Notes: a model not told the origin generated them from the letters alone. 64,000 nt of DNA from Acerihabitans sp035013185 (GCF_035013185.1 NZ_JAYGJO010000012.1:86854-150853); one strand, 5' to 3'; numbered from the stretch's first letter, positions 34,600-43,711 are shown. Program-made: numbers and translations.

Positions 34600-35763
34600 T
34601 CAAATGCGGGTGCGAATATAATTGGCCAAATGCCAGACGGTGGTTTCCAGATGGCTCAGCCGGCCCGGCCGCGCCAGCGTGGAGAGACTTCCCCGCTGCT
34701 GCGCCGCGTTAATCGCCAGATCCTCATCGATAATCGACAGACTGTCCGCTTTCATCTTGGCAGCGGTAGCGGCGAACCCCTCCTGGGCGCTGGTTGCCTT
34801 GGATACCAGCACCAGACGGTGCCAAATCGTCATATGCTTATTGATCGGTAGTAAGGTACTAATACTCAGTCGGTCAGGATTAAGACCAATCAGGCAACTG
34901 GGATAGATCAGCATCAGATCGATCTGCCGCATATCCGTTTCATCGAAACCGGGCAGCGGGAGCAATCCTTCAGTCAGCACTTCGGACAGATCGCCGTTTT
35001 TACGCAGTGGTTGATGGCAGAAGGTCCAGCCGGGACCCGCCTCGCCAATAAAACTCAAGCGTCCCGGAAAGCTATCTTCCAGAGTAGTACGATGGACCGC
35101 CGAGTGGTGATAACACTCCATAAAGGTCTCCACCGCCATTTTCCAGTTAAATGGGCAGTCATAATCGAGCGTATAGGCCATATCCAATTCTGCGACGCTG
35201 TACTTTTCAAACAACGCATTAAGCGGTTTTAACCGCTGCGCCAGCGGCTCAAGGCCTTTGGCAAAGGTGATGAAAATCAGTCCATGGAAAATTTCGCTAT
35301 TGATTTGTCTCAACCGACACTGCTTACGGTCAAAATCCGCCGCCTGGTTCATATAGGGCGCACCGACCAGATGCCCCGCCAGGTCATAGGTCCAGTTATG
35401 AAACGGGCAAACAAAGGCTTTGGCATTACCGCTACCCGAAACAATGGGTGCCCAACGATGCAGGCAAACTGCCGACATCACATTAACGCCATCGTTATCG
35501 CGGGTGATCACCAAGGGTTCATTCGCAATATCCAGGGTAAAATAATCGCCCACGTTGGGAATTTGGGATATATGACCAACAACTATCCAGTCCCCATGGA
35601 ATATTTTTTCCATTTCATGGGAGAAAAACGCATCGCTATTATAGGCCGCCGGCGGCAACGTCATGGACCGACTGGCATCATCTGAACGTTGCTGTTTAAT
35701 GTCATCCACAATCGTCACGCTGTCATCGACTGTACAGTCAATCCGCCGTGAATAGTCAGGCAT
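34600..35763 (-). CDS. Rieske non-heme iron oxygenase, alpha subunit
   Basis: A 387-aa ring-hydroxylating-type oxygenase starting at an ATG behind GAGGAG. The Rieske cluster ligands are in VCLHRW and FVCPFHNWTYDLAGHL (near residues 90-115). The mononuclear iron motif is NWKMAVETFMECYHHSAVH, where the two His ligands follow the H-x4-H spacing. The bridging residue three before the first His is Glu instead of the usual Asp. A Glu here is characteristic of oxygenases acting on quaternary amines (carnitine oxygenase CntA, betaine demethylase GbcA). N-demethylation or C-N cleavage of the imported compound is therefore a fair guess. The partner reductase is in the same operon. Confidence 0.87.
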   Translation of the reverse strand: MPDYSRRIDCTVDDSVTIVDDIKQQRSDDASRSMTLPPAAYNSDAFFSHEMEKIFHGDWIVVGHISQIPNVGDYFTLDIANEPLVITRDNDGVNVMSAVCLHRWAPIVSGSGNAKAFVCPFHNWTYDLAGHLVGAPYMNQAADFDRKQCRLRQINSEIFHGLIFITFAKGLEPLAQRLKPLNALFEKYSVAELDMAYTLDYDCPFNWKMAVETFMECYHHSAVHRTTLEDSFPGRLSFIGEAGPGWTFCHQPLRKNGDLSEVLTEGLLPLPGFDETDMRQIDLMLIYPSCLIGLNPDRLSISTLLPINKHMTIWHRLVLVSKATSAQEGFAATAAKMKADSLSIIDEDLAINAAQQRGSLSTLARPGRLSHLETTVWHLANYIRTRI

Positions 35764-35937
35764 GATGTTCTCCTCATTTAACAGATAGGTACCCGCCATT
35801 TTTACATCACCCGTGCATTGGCGTGATTCGCGCACCCTAATCACTTATTTTCATAAGCTCAGGATTTCTCTTAATCACCACTTCCGGGCAGCCAAAAACC
35901 ATTTTTTATAATGATTTTTATGATAGCCAAATACAGA

Positions 35938-36996
35938 TTAATGAATATCTACAGTGACTTTTCCGATAGCTTTTTCCAATAGCGGAATCACCTCTCGGCC
36001 GAATTTTTCCAATGATTGCCTGGCAGCTTTAATCGGCATATCTCCAAATTGGAAAAAACAATTGTAATGAGAGGGATTAATTTCAGCGACCTCGTTAATT
36101 ATCCGCTCAGCAACATATTGCGCGTCACCAATAATTAAATTATCCCGTATTACCGAAGCGTCCGGCTCATCGGGAAATTTTGGCGCCTGAATAAACGCCC
36201 CGGCAGTGTTCACCGTTTTGCCATGGAGCGCGCTAATCATCCTGGCGACAAACAGCGCGCGTTCCGCCGCATCCAGTGCCGCTTTTTTGCTATCGGTCAC
36301 ATGGATATATTGCTGTACCGCCAAAGGCGTTGCCGCATCCATACCCGCCTCTCGCCATTGCCGCCTGGCATCTTGCGCCATCTCGATTAAACGCGGCGTA
36401 CCCCGCCAGCCTGCGGTAATAAAGGGTGTTGCCTGCCAGCGGGCGAAGCGCTGCAACAAAGCGGGATTGGTGGTGGTAACGTAGAGCGGCGGCAGCGGAA
36501 GTTGCAGCGGCGTGAGGAGAAAATCGGTATCCACCCGCTCGTTATGCCAGGACAATGAGGACGCTTTGCCTTGGGTGAGTGCCGCTTCAATGAATTGCCA
36601 ATGTTCCACCAATACTTTATTACGCTGTTCAACATCAAGCTGATAACGGTCAAACTCATAGGCTTGGTAACCACTGCCGATCCCCAGCACCAACCGTCCC
36701 TCGGTTAGCCGGTCTACCAAGGCGATTTCTTGTGCCAAGCGCATGGGCTGGTATAGCGGCAGGACAATAACCGCCGTACCCAACTTGATGCGCCGGCTGT
36801 ATCCCGCCATATGTGCCGCCATTAATAATGGTGAAACGCTGATAGAGTAGTTAGTAAAATGATGCTCGGCAAACCAGGCGGTTTCAAACCCCAGTTCTTC
36901 TGCCAGACTCACCATTTCACGAGTATCGTTAATCACCCCTTGTATGCCGCGGGGATTATCCTGAAAAGACATTAAATTAAACAGCCCTAATTTCAT
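35938..36996 (-). CDS. Luciferase-like (LLM) flavin-dependent monooxygenase
   Basis: A 352-aa protein with the bacterial-luciferase-like barrel: the start MKLGLFNLMSFQ, then LGFETAWFAEHHF near residue 40, IKLGTAVIVLPLYQPMRLA near 75 and GRLVLGIGSGYQ near 105. Such enzymes use reduced FMN supplied by a reductase to oxidise amines, sulfonates or aldehydes. The start at 36996 has AGGGGA five bases upstream; an ATG two codons earlier is possible. It follows the permease gene and heads the oxygenase part of the operon, after a 174-bp gap to the Rieske gene. Confidence 0.82.
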   Translation of the reverse strand: MKLGLFNLMSFQDNPRGIQGVINDTREMVSLAEELGFETAWFAEHHFTNYSISVSPLLMAAHMAGYSRRIKLGTAVIVLPLYQPMRLAQEIALVDRLTEGRLVLGIGSGYQAYEFDRYQLDVEQRNKVLVEHWQFIEAALTQGKASSLSWHNERVDTDFLLTPLQLPLPPLYVTTTNPALLQRFARWQATPFITAGWRGTPRLIEMAQDARRQWREAGMDAATPLAVQQYIHVTDSKKAALDAAERALFVARMISALHGKTVNTAGAFIQAPKFPDEPDASVIRDNLIIGDAQYVAERIINEVAEINPSHYNCFFQFGDMPIKAARQSLEKFGREVIPLLEKAIGKVTVDIH

Positions 36997-37036
36997 AGCC
37001 ATCCCCTAGTGGATAGAGACATATTTAACGCTACCG

Positions 37037-37948
37037 TTACGCTGTCGTATTTTTTCCTTTACGAAAATAGTTCTCTATTCGCGCCTGCAACCAACTCAAT
37101 ATCGTAGTGGCAACCAGGTACCAAATACACGCAACTATCAACAAAGGTATATTTTCAAAGGTCCGCGAATAAATGGATTGCACGGAATACAGCAAATCAG
37201 ACAATGAAATAACACTCACCAAGGAGGTAGTTTTCAACATTCCGATAACCTGATTACCGGTGGGTGGAATAATAAAGGGAATAGCCTGCGGCAAAATAAT
37301 CCGTCGTAACCACTGACCTTTATTCATTCCCAGAGCACGGGCCGCTTCTTGCTGCCCATGGTCCACCGACGCCATGCCGGCGCGAATAATTTCCGCCATA
37401 TAAGCAGCTTCATTCAGACCCAACCCCAAAATAGCCGCAGTATAGGGCGTAATCAAATCATTGGTACTGCCCTGGTACAGCGTAAACACATGGGGTATTC
37501 CGATAAAAACCTCTGGATATAATGCCGCCAGGTTATACCAGAAAATCAATTGCACCAGTACCGGAGTGCCGCGAAAAAACCAGATGTAACCCGAGCTAAA
37601 GCCTGATAACAACGGATTGGTGGATAAGCGTAACGTCGCAATCGCCACACTCAGCACTATCGCCAATAACATAATCACCAGCGTCAGCCATAGGGTTACC
37701 CAAAGTCCGGCCAAAATAGTAGGTGAAAATAAATAATGCCCCACGGTCGGCCAGGCAAAATTTTCATTCATGACCATCGAATGAAGCAGCATAATCAATA
37801 ATAATGCGCATACCACCACCGAAATCCAGCGCCCAGGATAACGCGTGGGTACCACAGTCATCGCATCATGGGGGAAAGCATTATCATGGCCGTCGCTGCA
37901 GGATCGCCGGTTCTGACGTAAAGCCGGGTATTGCCGATTGTCTGTCAT
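37037..37948 (-). CDS. Amino-acid/opine-type ABC transporter permease
   Basis: Inner-membrane permease of the His/Glu/Gln/Arg/opine family, 303 aa from the ATG at 37948 (an ATG at 37960 is the alternative). The N-terminal 40 residues are polar. Five or so helices follow, with SGYIWFFRGTPVLVQLIFWY near residue 125 and the coupling motif EAARALGMNKGQWLRRIILP near 215. Only one permease gene is present, so it probably forms a homodimer with the ATPase at 38136 and the binding protein at 41436. Operator C lies just upstream. Confidence 0.88.
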   Translation of the reverse strand: MTDNRQYPALRQNRRSCSDGHDNAFPHDAMTVVPTRYPGRWISVVVCALLLIMLLHSMVMNENFAWPTVGHYLFSPTILAGLWVTLWLTLVIMLLAIVLSVAIATLRLSTNPLLSGFSSGYIWFFRGTPVLVQLIFWYNLAALYPEVFIGIPHVFTLYQGSTNDLITPYTAAILGLGLNEAAYMAEIIRAGMASVDHGQQEAARALGMNKGQWLRRIILPQAIPFIIPPTGNQVIGMLKTTSLVSVISLSDLLYSVQSIYSRTFENIPLLIVACIWYLVATTILSWLQARIENYFRKGKNTTA

Positions 37949-38005
37949 CTTATCTCTCATTCACGCTCTCAGACTGGGAGTTAGGAGGATACGATACTAG
38001 CCTCA

Positions 38006-38037
38006 ATATTATTAATTAATCAGTTAATTAATAATAT
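38006..38037. promoter_or_regulatory. Operator C of the proposed TetR regulon (perfect palindrome)
   Basis: ATATTATTAATTAA and TTAATTAATAATAT are perfect 14-bp arms around TCAG. It lies 58 bp before the permease start codon and about 100 bp after the ATPase stop. It is the most symmetrical of the four related sites and is best taken as the reference. Confidence 0.7.
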
Positions 38038-38135
38038 GCGCTCGCTTTTCTGTACTGTCAATAAAAAAACAAACCAATATTTAATTTTTTAATTAAAACT
38101 TTAAATAACAAAAACAATAAGTTAGTTAAATCTTT

Positions 38136-38915
38136 TTATTGGGAGAGATGTTTGGCTAAAAAAGCACGGGTGCGAGGATGCTGTGGCTGATAAAACATCT
38201 CCGCCGGTGAGCTTTTTTCGATAATCGCCCCATTATCCATGAACGCGACGCTGTCGCCCACTTCGCGGGCAAACCCCATTTCGTGGGTCACCACCACCAT
38301 GGTCATGCCTTCATCGGCTAAGTCGCGCATAACATCAAGCACTTCGCCTACCAACTCCGGATCCAGCGCACTGGTGGGCTCGTCAAACAACATCAAGGTG
38401 GGTTTCATCGCCAGTGCGCGGGCAATGGCGACCCGCTGCTGCTGTCCACCGGACAGTTGTGAGGGATAGGCGTTCAGGCGGTGAGACAACCCCACCCGAT
38501 CCAGTAGCATCTTACCTTGCTCCAACGCCTGGTTGCGCGACACTTTGCGTACCCGTATCGGTGCTTCAATGACATTTTCCAGCGCGGTCATATGGCCAAA
38601 CAAATTAAACCGTTGAAATACCATACCGATACCGGCGCGTTTATGAGCAATCTCCGACTCTTTAAGTTCAAACAGCTTGTCTCCCACCTGCCGGTAGCCC
38701 ATCAACTCCCCATCAACATAAAGCGCGCCACTATCAATTTTTTCCAGATGATTAATACAGCGCAGGAAGGTCGACTTGCCAGACCCGGAAGGACCAATCA
38801 GACAGACGACCTCCCCTTGCTGAACGTCGATATCCACCCCTTTGAGAATTTCCTGGCCGTGGAAGCGCTTCACAACCTGATAAGCAGCTACCGCCGGTGT
38901 CTTGTGTGTTGCCAT
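38136..38915 (-). CDS. Amino-acid ABC transporter ATP-binding protein
   Basis: A 259-aa ATPase of the GlnQ/HisP class. The start at 38915 has AGGAA upstream; the frame continues further upstream but overlaps the SDR gene. Walker A is GPSGSGKSTFLRCINHLE, the Q-loop GMVFQRFNLFGHMTALEN, the signature LSGGQQQRVAIARAL and Walker B LMLFDEPTSALDPELV, with the switch His in VVTHEMGFA. It powers uptake with the permease and binding protein of the same island. Confidence 0.93.
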   Translation of the reverse strand: MATHKTPAVAAYQVVKRFHGQEILKGVDIDVQQGEVVCLIGPSGSGKSTFLRCINHLEKIDSGALYVDGELMGYRQVGDKLFELKESEIAHKRAGIGMVFQRFNLFGHMTALENVIEAPIRVRKVSRNQALEQGKMLLDRVGLSHRLNAYPSQLSGGQQQRVAIARALAMKPTLMLFDEPTSALDPELVGEVLDVMRDLADEGMTMVVVTHEMGFAREVGDSVAFMDNGAIIEKSSPAEMFYQPQHPRTRAFLAKHLSQ

Positions 38916-38929
38916 CGTTGTTCCTCGCT

Positions 38930-39703
38930 CTACCTTGTCATATACCACGTACACAGCCCACCGCCGTCCACCACCAGCATCTGGCCGGTCACATAGGCGG
39001 CACCAGGGGAAAGTAGATAACTCACCGCCGCCGCGACGTCCTCGGGCAAACCGGCCCGGCGCAACGGCAAACGCGCCACTTCGGCGGCTAACTGTGGCTC
39101 CCGGGTTTGCCAATTTTCACCTGCAGGTCGGATGGGGCCCGGGCTGACGCCATTTACCCGAATACCGTAATCCGCCCATTCAATGGCCATCTGCCGGGTC
39201 AGGTTCACCACCGCTGCCTTACTGGGTCCAAAAGCACCGGCGCCCGGATAACAGCGATGCGCCGACGCGCCGGCAATATTCACGATACTGCCCCCGCCCT
39301 GGGCGCGCATGATCTTAGCCACTTCGGTACCCACGACGAAACAGCCGGTCAGGTTGGTGGCCACCACGCGTTCCCAGGCATCATCATCCAGGTCGAGCAA
39401 CGCCCCAGCGGCATTAGCACCCGCGTTGTTGACCAGCATATCTATCGAGCCAAACTGCGCGACCATGGTGCTAAGCAGGGTATTGACCTGTCGCCGGTTG
39501 CCAATATCACCATAAAAAACCTGCGCCCGCCGGCCGGTTTGGCGTATCTCCGCGACGAGCCGTTCACCCGCCGCGCGGTCATGTTTAATCAGTAATGCAA
39601 TATCGGCGCCAGATTGTGCCAGCGCCAGGGAGACGGCACGACCGATACCTTTGGAGCCGCCGGTAATCAAGGCCGTGGATACGGACCGGGAAACAGGGTT
39701 CAT
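38930..39703 (-). CDS. Short-chain dehydrogenase/reductase with Phe at the catalytic Tyr
   Basis: A 257-aa classical SDR. The cofactor loop TGGSKGIGRA is at residues 14-23 and NNAGAN near 92. The active-site Ser is near residue 147. The usual YxxxK reads FGPSK: Phe158 takes the place of the catalytic Tyr and Lys162 is kept, although a Tyr occurs six residues earlier in CYPGAGAF. The codon is TTT, one base from a Tyr codon. The enzyme may be impaired or use different chemistry. Its start overlaps the FAD-dehydrogenase stop by 4 bp. Confidence 0.85.
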   Translation of the reverse strand: MNPVSRSVSTALITGGSKGIGRAVSLALAQSGADIALLIKHDRAAGERLVAEIRQTGRRAQVFYGDIGNRRQVNTLLSTMVAQFGSIDMLVNNAGANAAGALLDLDDDAWERVVATNLTGCFVVGTEVAKIMRAQGGGSIVNIAGASAHRCYPGAGAFGPSKAAVVNLTRQMAIEWADYGIRVNGVSPGPIRPAGENWQTREPQLAAEVARLPLRRAGLPEDVAAAVSYLLSPGAAYVTGQMLVVDGGGLCTWYMTR

Positions 39704-41421
39704 GACAACGCCTTGATGGTGATGGCTGAGAGGGCAAGTGAGGTTATAGACGGCTCACTACGAGGAGCAACATCACCGGCAAGGGTGCGCCCACAGATAT
39801 ATCCCCAGGTCAGATTGGGACCGAGGGTGGTACCCGCGCCCACACCACGGGTCCCAATGGGGTTGGCCATCGCCACGCCAGCGCAAAACAGGCCGGGGAT
39901 CGCATGACCGTCAAGATGGATCACCCGACCAAATTCATCGGTGCGCGGGCCACCTTTGGTCGCCAGAAAACTGCGGTTAAACGGCACGGCGATAAACGGA
40001 GCCCGCGTAATTTTCATCATGCCAGCGTGAAACCGACGATCCCCTTGCCCATGTCCACCATCCCGGTGCCGATGGAAGTCCTCATCAATACCGCGTGAGC
40101 AAAAACCGTTAAACCGTTGCAAGGTCTGTTCGAGGGTGGCCGGGTCCAGTCCTAGCTTTAGCGCCAATGCAGTGGGTGTACGCGCGGCACGCATCCATCC
40201 CCGACGGCGCAGGGCATAGCCCAGCAGTAGCGGCGCACGCCATAACACACGCGCATCAGCGATAAGCCAGGCGGGAAGCTGGCGCGGTAACTGAGCCGCG
40301 CCTTCGCGCTCATCCAAGGCCTCGCCAAGATTAAACGCGAATTCATTGGTAAAACGTACACCGTGGCGATTGACCAGGATGGCGTTCGGCTCATATTGAA
40401 AAAATACCGACAACCCATATGGCTGCCCCTCGTAACGTGTCGGTAGAGAACCACTGATATTAGCCTGATCCATATGGGCCAGCCGCGCGCCGACGGCCTG
40501 AGCCATTCGATGCCCATCGCCTTCGTTGGTTCGTGGACTGGAGATCGCATCAAATGGACCGGGAAAATGCGCCGCGCGCCGCAGTGCATCCCATTCAAAG
40601 CCGCCGCTCGCCAACACCACGCCACGATCGGCCACAACTCGGGTCAAGGATCCGTGATGGCTGTACCAGGCGCCAGTGACCGCACCGTGATCGTCGGTAA
40701 TCAAATCAAGCACCCTGGCCGAGGTTTCCACCCGGCAACCCTGGGCCAGACAACCGGCCAGCAGCCCGGTAATCAACGCCGCGCCTTTGGTCCGGGTACC
40801 GCTGAGCCAGCGCCAGAGTAGGCGTGGTGCCAGTTTCACCGCCACCCTTAACGGGTGGTGGTAGATATCCTCACGGATCACTTCTTGGTAGGTATAGATC
40901 TGCGGTAGCGGCGATGGTCTGAGCGGCCAGCGGCCCTTGCCTAACACCTTGGCGCGCAACGGAGCCGGGGTAAGCATCCGACCAAACGCCTTGGCACCCA
41001 CAAACGCCATCAGCGGATCCGCTTCGGGGGTCAGTTCAAAACGCAGCGGTGTATGGGCTTCAAGAAAATGCAGCATCTCGGGAGCACTATCGGCAAACTG
41101 CTGCCACAGACGATCCTCGGTGGTGTGCCAACCTTCGGGGGCAGTGGCGCGCAGATAAGCCAACGCCTCCGTTGGGCTGTCCTTTACCCCCTGTGACAAC
41201 GCATGATGGTTGGCCGGTACCCATACCGCACCGCCTGACATGGCCGACGTACCGCCCAAGGTCGCGGCTTTTTCTACTATTAATACCGAAAGCCCCGCCA
41301 CCGCAGCGCTTAAGGCCGCACTTAACGCCGCGCTGCCGGAACCGACCACCAGCACGTCACATAATACGGTATTATCGGCAATTGGGGTCTGGCCGACCCC
41401 AGCGGATTCGCACGTCCTCAT
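39700..41421 (-). CDS. FAD-dependent dehydrogenase, 3-ketosteroid-dehydrogenase-like
   Basis: About 573 aa. The FAD-binding start DVLVVGSGSAALSAALSAA is near residue 20, then EKAATLGGTSAMSGGAVWVP. The C-terminal FAD part reads GLFCAGVAMANPIGTRGVGA. The layout is that of the flavocytochrome c / KSTD family, which introduce or remove C=C bonds next to a carbonyl. A GTG at 41430 or the ATG at 41421 could start it. The gene lies five bases after the binding-protein stop and overlaps the SDR gene, so all are one transcription unit. The substrate is unlikely to be a steroid in this setting. Confidence 0.82.
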   Translation of the reverse strand: MRTCESAGVGQTPIADNTVLCDVLVVGSGSAALSAALSAAVAGLSVLIVEKAATLGGTSAMSGGAVWVPANHHALSQGVKDSPTEALAYLRATAPEGWHTTEDRLWQQFADSAPEMLHFLEAHTPLRFELTPEADPLMAFVGAKAFGRMLTPAPLRAKVLGKGRWPLRPSPLPQIYTYQEVIREDIYHHPLRVAVKLAPRLLWRWLSGTRTKGAALITGLLAGCLAQGCRVETSARVLDLITDDHGAVTGAWYSHHGSLTRVVADRGVVLASGGFEWDALRRAAHFPGPFDAISSPRTNEGDGHRMAQAVGARLAHMDQANISGSLPTRYEGQPYGLSVFFQYEPNAILVNRHGVRFTNEFAFNLGEALDEREGAAQLPRQLPAWLIADARVLWRAPLLLGYALRRRGWMRAARTPTALALKLGLDPATLEQTLQRFNGFCSRGIDEDFHRHRDGGHGQGDRRFHAGMMKITRAPFIAVPFNRSFLATKGGPRTDEFGRVIHLDGHAIPGLFCAGVAMANPIGTRGVGAGTTLGPNLTWGYICGRTLAGDVAPRSEPSITSLALSAITIKALS

Positions 41422-41435
41422 CAATGGCACCGCGC

Positions 41436-42332
41436 CTATTGCATCGGACGAGTGGTGAACAGGTTGATACCCGGTTGTTCAAGCATCACCGGTTCCAAAT
41501 CCCATTTTTTCATGATACGGGCATACTCGCCGTTCGCCCACAGTATCTTGAGCGCCCCCAGTAGTGACTGGGCCAGCGCCTGGTTGTCAGGTTTGACGAC
41601 AATGCCCAAATAATATTTTGGCATCAGCGGCATCGTGACGGTCCGTATTGGGTGCGGGGCAACTTTTTTAATTTCGGCGGCTGCGGCAGCATCATTAAGC
41701 ACAAAATCGATGCGTCCGGCATACAGTGCCAGTAGCACGGCGTCCGCCGACGGCAACGTGGTCACTTTTATGGCAGGTTTACTGTTTTTAACGCAGTTAG
41801 GTGAAAAAATGTCGCTGATGGCGTGTTCAAAATCGGTACCGGACTGCACGCCGACCTTTAACCCACACAGCGATAACGGGTCACCGACGATGCTGTGGTT
41901 GTTGGCCAGGGTATAAACTTCATTGGTGGCATAGGCATAGTTAACGAACGTTACCTGTTTTTCCCGCTCCAAACTATCGGAGATACATTCCATTGCCATA
42001 TCATAACGACCGCTTTTTACCCCGGGTATCAGCCCTGCAAAATCAATAGAAACAGGATTGATCCCGACGCCAAGCACTTTGCCGATGGCATTCCACAAAT
42101 CAGGCTCAAATCCCACCATGGTTTTATTATCATCGGCAAACACTTCACATGGCGGATAATGGGCGTCGGTCACTAAATTAATCACCCCCCGGGTTTTTAT
42201 ATTGGCCGGTAATTGCTCGTGCAGGGTAGGGTCCATGGCAATAGGCGTGGTATCCGCGGCGTATACCACGCTCCCCAGGGTCAGGCCGGCGCATAGCAGT
42301 ATAGCGTGGAGCAAGGATGTTTTGATTCTCAT
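41436..42332 (-). CDS. Amino-acid ABC transporter substrate-binding protein
   Basis: A 298-aa periplasmic protein of family 3. The start at 42332 has AGGAG eleven bases upstream. The signal peptide (HAILLCAGLTLGSVVYA) ends near residue 26. The binding fold includes VTDAHYPPCEVF, then VGFEPDLWNAIGKVLG and IDFAGLIPGVKSGRYDMAME. Extra Cys (near YPPCEV, MECI, SLCGL and PNCV) suggest disulfides. It is first in a unit with the FAD dehydrogenase, SDR and ATPase and defines the ligand of the island. Confidence 0.9.
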   Translation of the reverse strand: MRIKTSLLHAILLCAGLTLGSVVYAADTTPIAMDPTLHEQLPANIKTRGVINLVTDAHYPPCEVFADDNKTMVGFEPDLWNAIGKVLGVGINPVSIDFAGLIPGVKSGRYDMAMECISDSLEREKQVTFVNYAYATNEVYTLANNHSIVGDPLSLCGLKVGVQSGTDFEHAISDIFSPNCVKNSKPAIKVTTLPSADAVLLALYAGRIDFVLNDAAAAAEIKKVAPHPIRTVTMPLMPKYYLGIVVKPDNQALAQSLLGALKILWANGEYARIMKKWDLEPVMLEQPGINLFTTRPMQ

Positions 42333-43068
42333 GCGTGGAATACTCCTGAAACGTCTTGAACGGGTGTACCCGATAATGCGGGCGGTTAAACCTGTAGGCA
42401 TGGTCGTAGCGCCTACGGCGACGATCCGCCGAGAAGGCGTACCGACCACCACAGTCAAGCAACTAGCGTGCCATTAATTAACTAATCAATTAATTCACTG
42501 TTCATCAGGCACACGATCACGGCTCACTGCAGCGCCGTCACCCATCGTGCGGCGGCTTATCAAACAGGACGTGTAAAACATCAGGGATAAAAGGGAAACG
42601 TGTAGCGTCGAAGATAACGCTAATCTTGTCGATAAAATGACCTATTCAGGTGCAGATGTTACAAACCTTCATCATATTAGTGCAACACACGACATTAGAT
42701 GCTAATTATTCCAGATTAAATCATCATAATTAGATTTTAAATCCAACTTAATAACTAAATGTAGCATATAAACCCACTCATTCAGGTTATAGCGGATGAG
42801 TTGCATGAGTTTTAGCGAAAATGAAGCGACGCGATGGCCCCGTTGGGCAGGATAGACGAATTCGCTTAGCGGCTTGAAGACCAAGCCCAAGCAAAATCGA
42901 GAATTGCCGTACGGATGATGAAACCTGCCCAAGGAAAAACAATAATCTCTGTATAGGTTTAAAAGAAACCGGCACAGACAAAGGGGTATAGCTGCAGTAT
43001 GGCTAATAGCAAAATCAGGCTAAGCAGAAACGGGCGGTGAGTGCCAGAAAATACTCCGCCCGCCGACG
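42333..43068. other. Gene-poor spacer between catabolic island and core genes
   Basis: Contains operator D at 42473. The rest shows a weak minus-strand frame of about 76 codons near 42702-42932 without start context or family resemblance, which could be a gene remnant. This is the right-hand boundary of the accessory region. Confidence 0.4.
42473..42494. promoter_or_regulatory. Operator D of the proposed TetR regulon
   Basis: On the minus strand it reads ATTAATTGATT then AGTTAATTAAT, matching operator C at 20 of 22 positions. It lies 140 bp before the start of the binding-protein gene, the first gene of the leftward unit. Confidence 0.62.
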
Positions 43069-43404
43069 CTAATTAAACATTTTTTGCAAGTAATGGGTCA
43101 ACGAGGCGCGGGAACAAAAACCGTGGGGAATACCATAATGGCTGTCGGGTTTTCCATGTGGATCGGCAGGGAAAACCTGATAATTATCGCTAGAACGTAC
43201 CGCCGACGAGGGGGCGGCAAATAAACTGCTTTTATCTCGCAGTGCGGGATGAACGACAAGTGCGGTTCGGCCAAGTTTAGCCTCCCGATTCACATAGACA
43301 TAATGCTGGCCCTTGCGGTAACCATAGCATTGCCGGGTGATATAATCTCTTTCGAAACCGGAGTTTTCCAGCTCTCTAGCGACTTCATCGGGTCTTAAAA
43401 ACAT
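43069..43404 (-). CDS. ygaC: DUF2002 protein YgaC
   Basis: A 111-aa protein matching E. coli YgaC (114 aa) from MFLRPDEVARELE through YGYRKGQHYVYVNREAKLGR to HYGIPHGFCSRASL. Small, soluble, function unknown. In E. coli it lies next to ygaM upstream of nrdHIEF, as here; this marks the entry into conserved core order. Confidence 0.9.
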   Translation of the reverse strand: MFLRPDEVARELENSGFERDYITRQCYGYRKGQHYVYVNREAKLGRTALVVHPALRDKSSLFAAPSSAVRSSDNYQVFPADPHGKPDSHYGIPHGFCSRASLTHYLQKMFN

Positions 43405-43711
43405 TATTTGTCCTCTCTTCAGTCACAGCGAAGTGATCACAGCTAATGTAATCAGTAACGCAGCCGACCAGTAGCCATAGAGCATGATTTCGGATTAATC
43501 CAAAAAATGCGCCGCGTTGCTCCTGTCGACCGGAGGCGGCAGTCCGGACAAGGCACGAACGATGGCCGTTGCGCTGTAGGCCGGCCTTGCGCCCACCTTT
43601 ATTTTCACCCCAAATCGTTCTGTAAATAAGGTTTACACAACGGCCGCTGGCCAGCAGGATGCGGTGAGATAGTCTACAGTTAAATCATCTGTAGCCGAAG
43701 GGGATAGACAA
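43405..43711. other. Divergent spacer ygaC-ygaM
   Basis: About 300 bases. Promoters for both genes must lie here. GAAGGGG precedes the ygaM start. I see no clear operator. Confidence 0.5.

Noticed and set aside
42702..42932. A 76-codon minus-strand frame as a gene
   Set aside because: No start context, mixed composition and no family resemblance; described only as spacer content.
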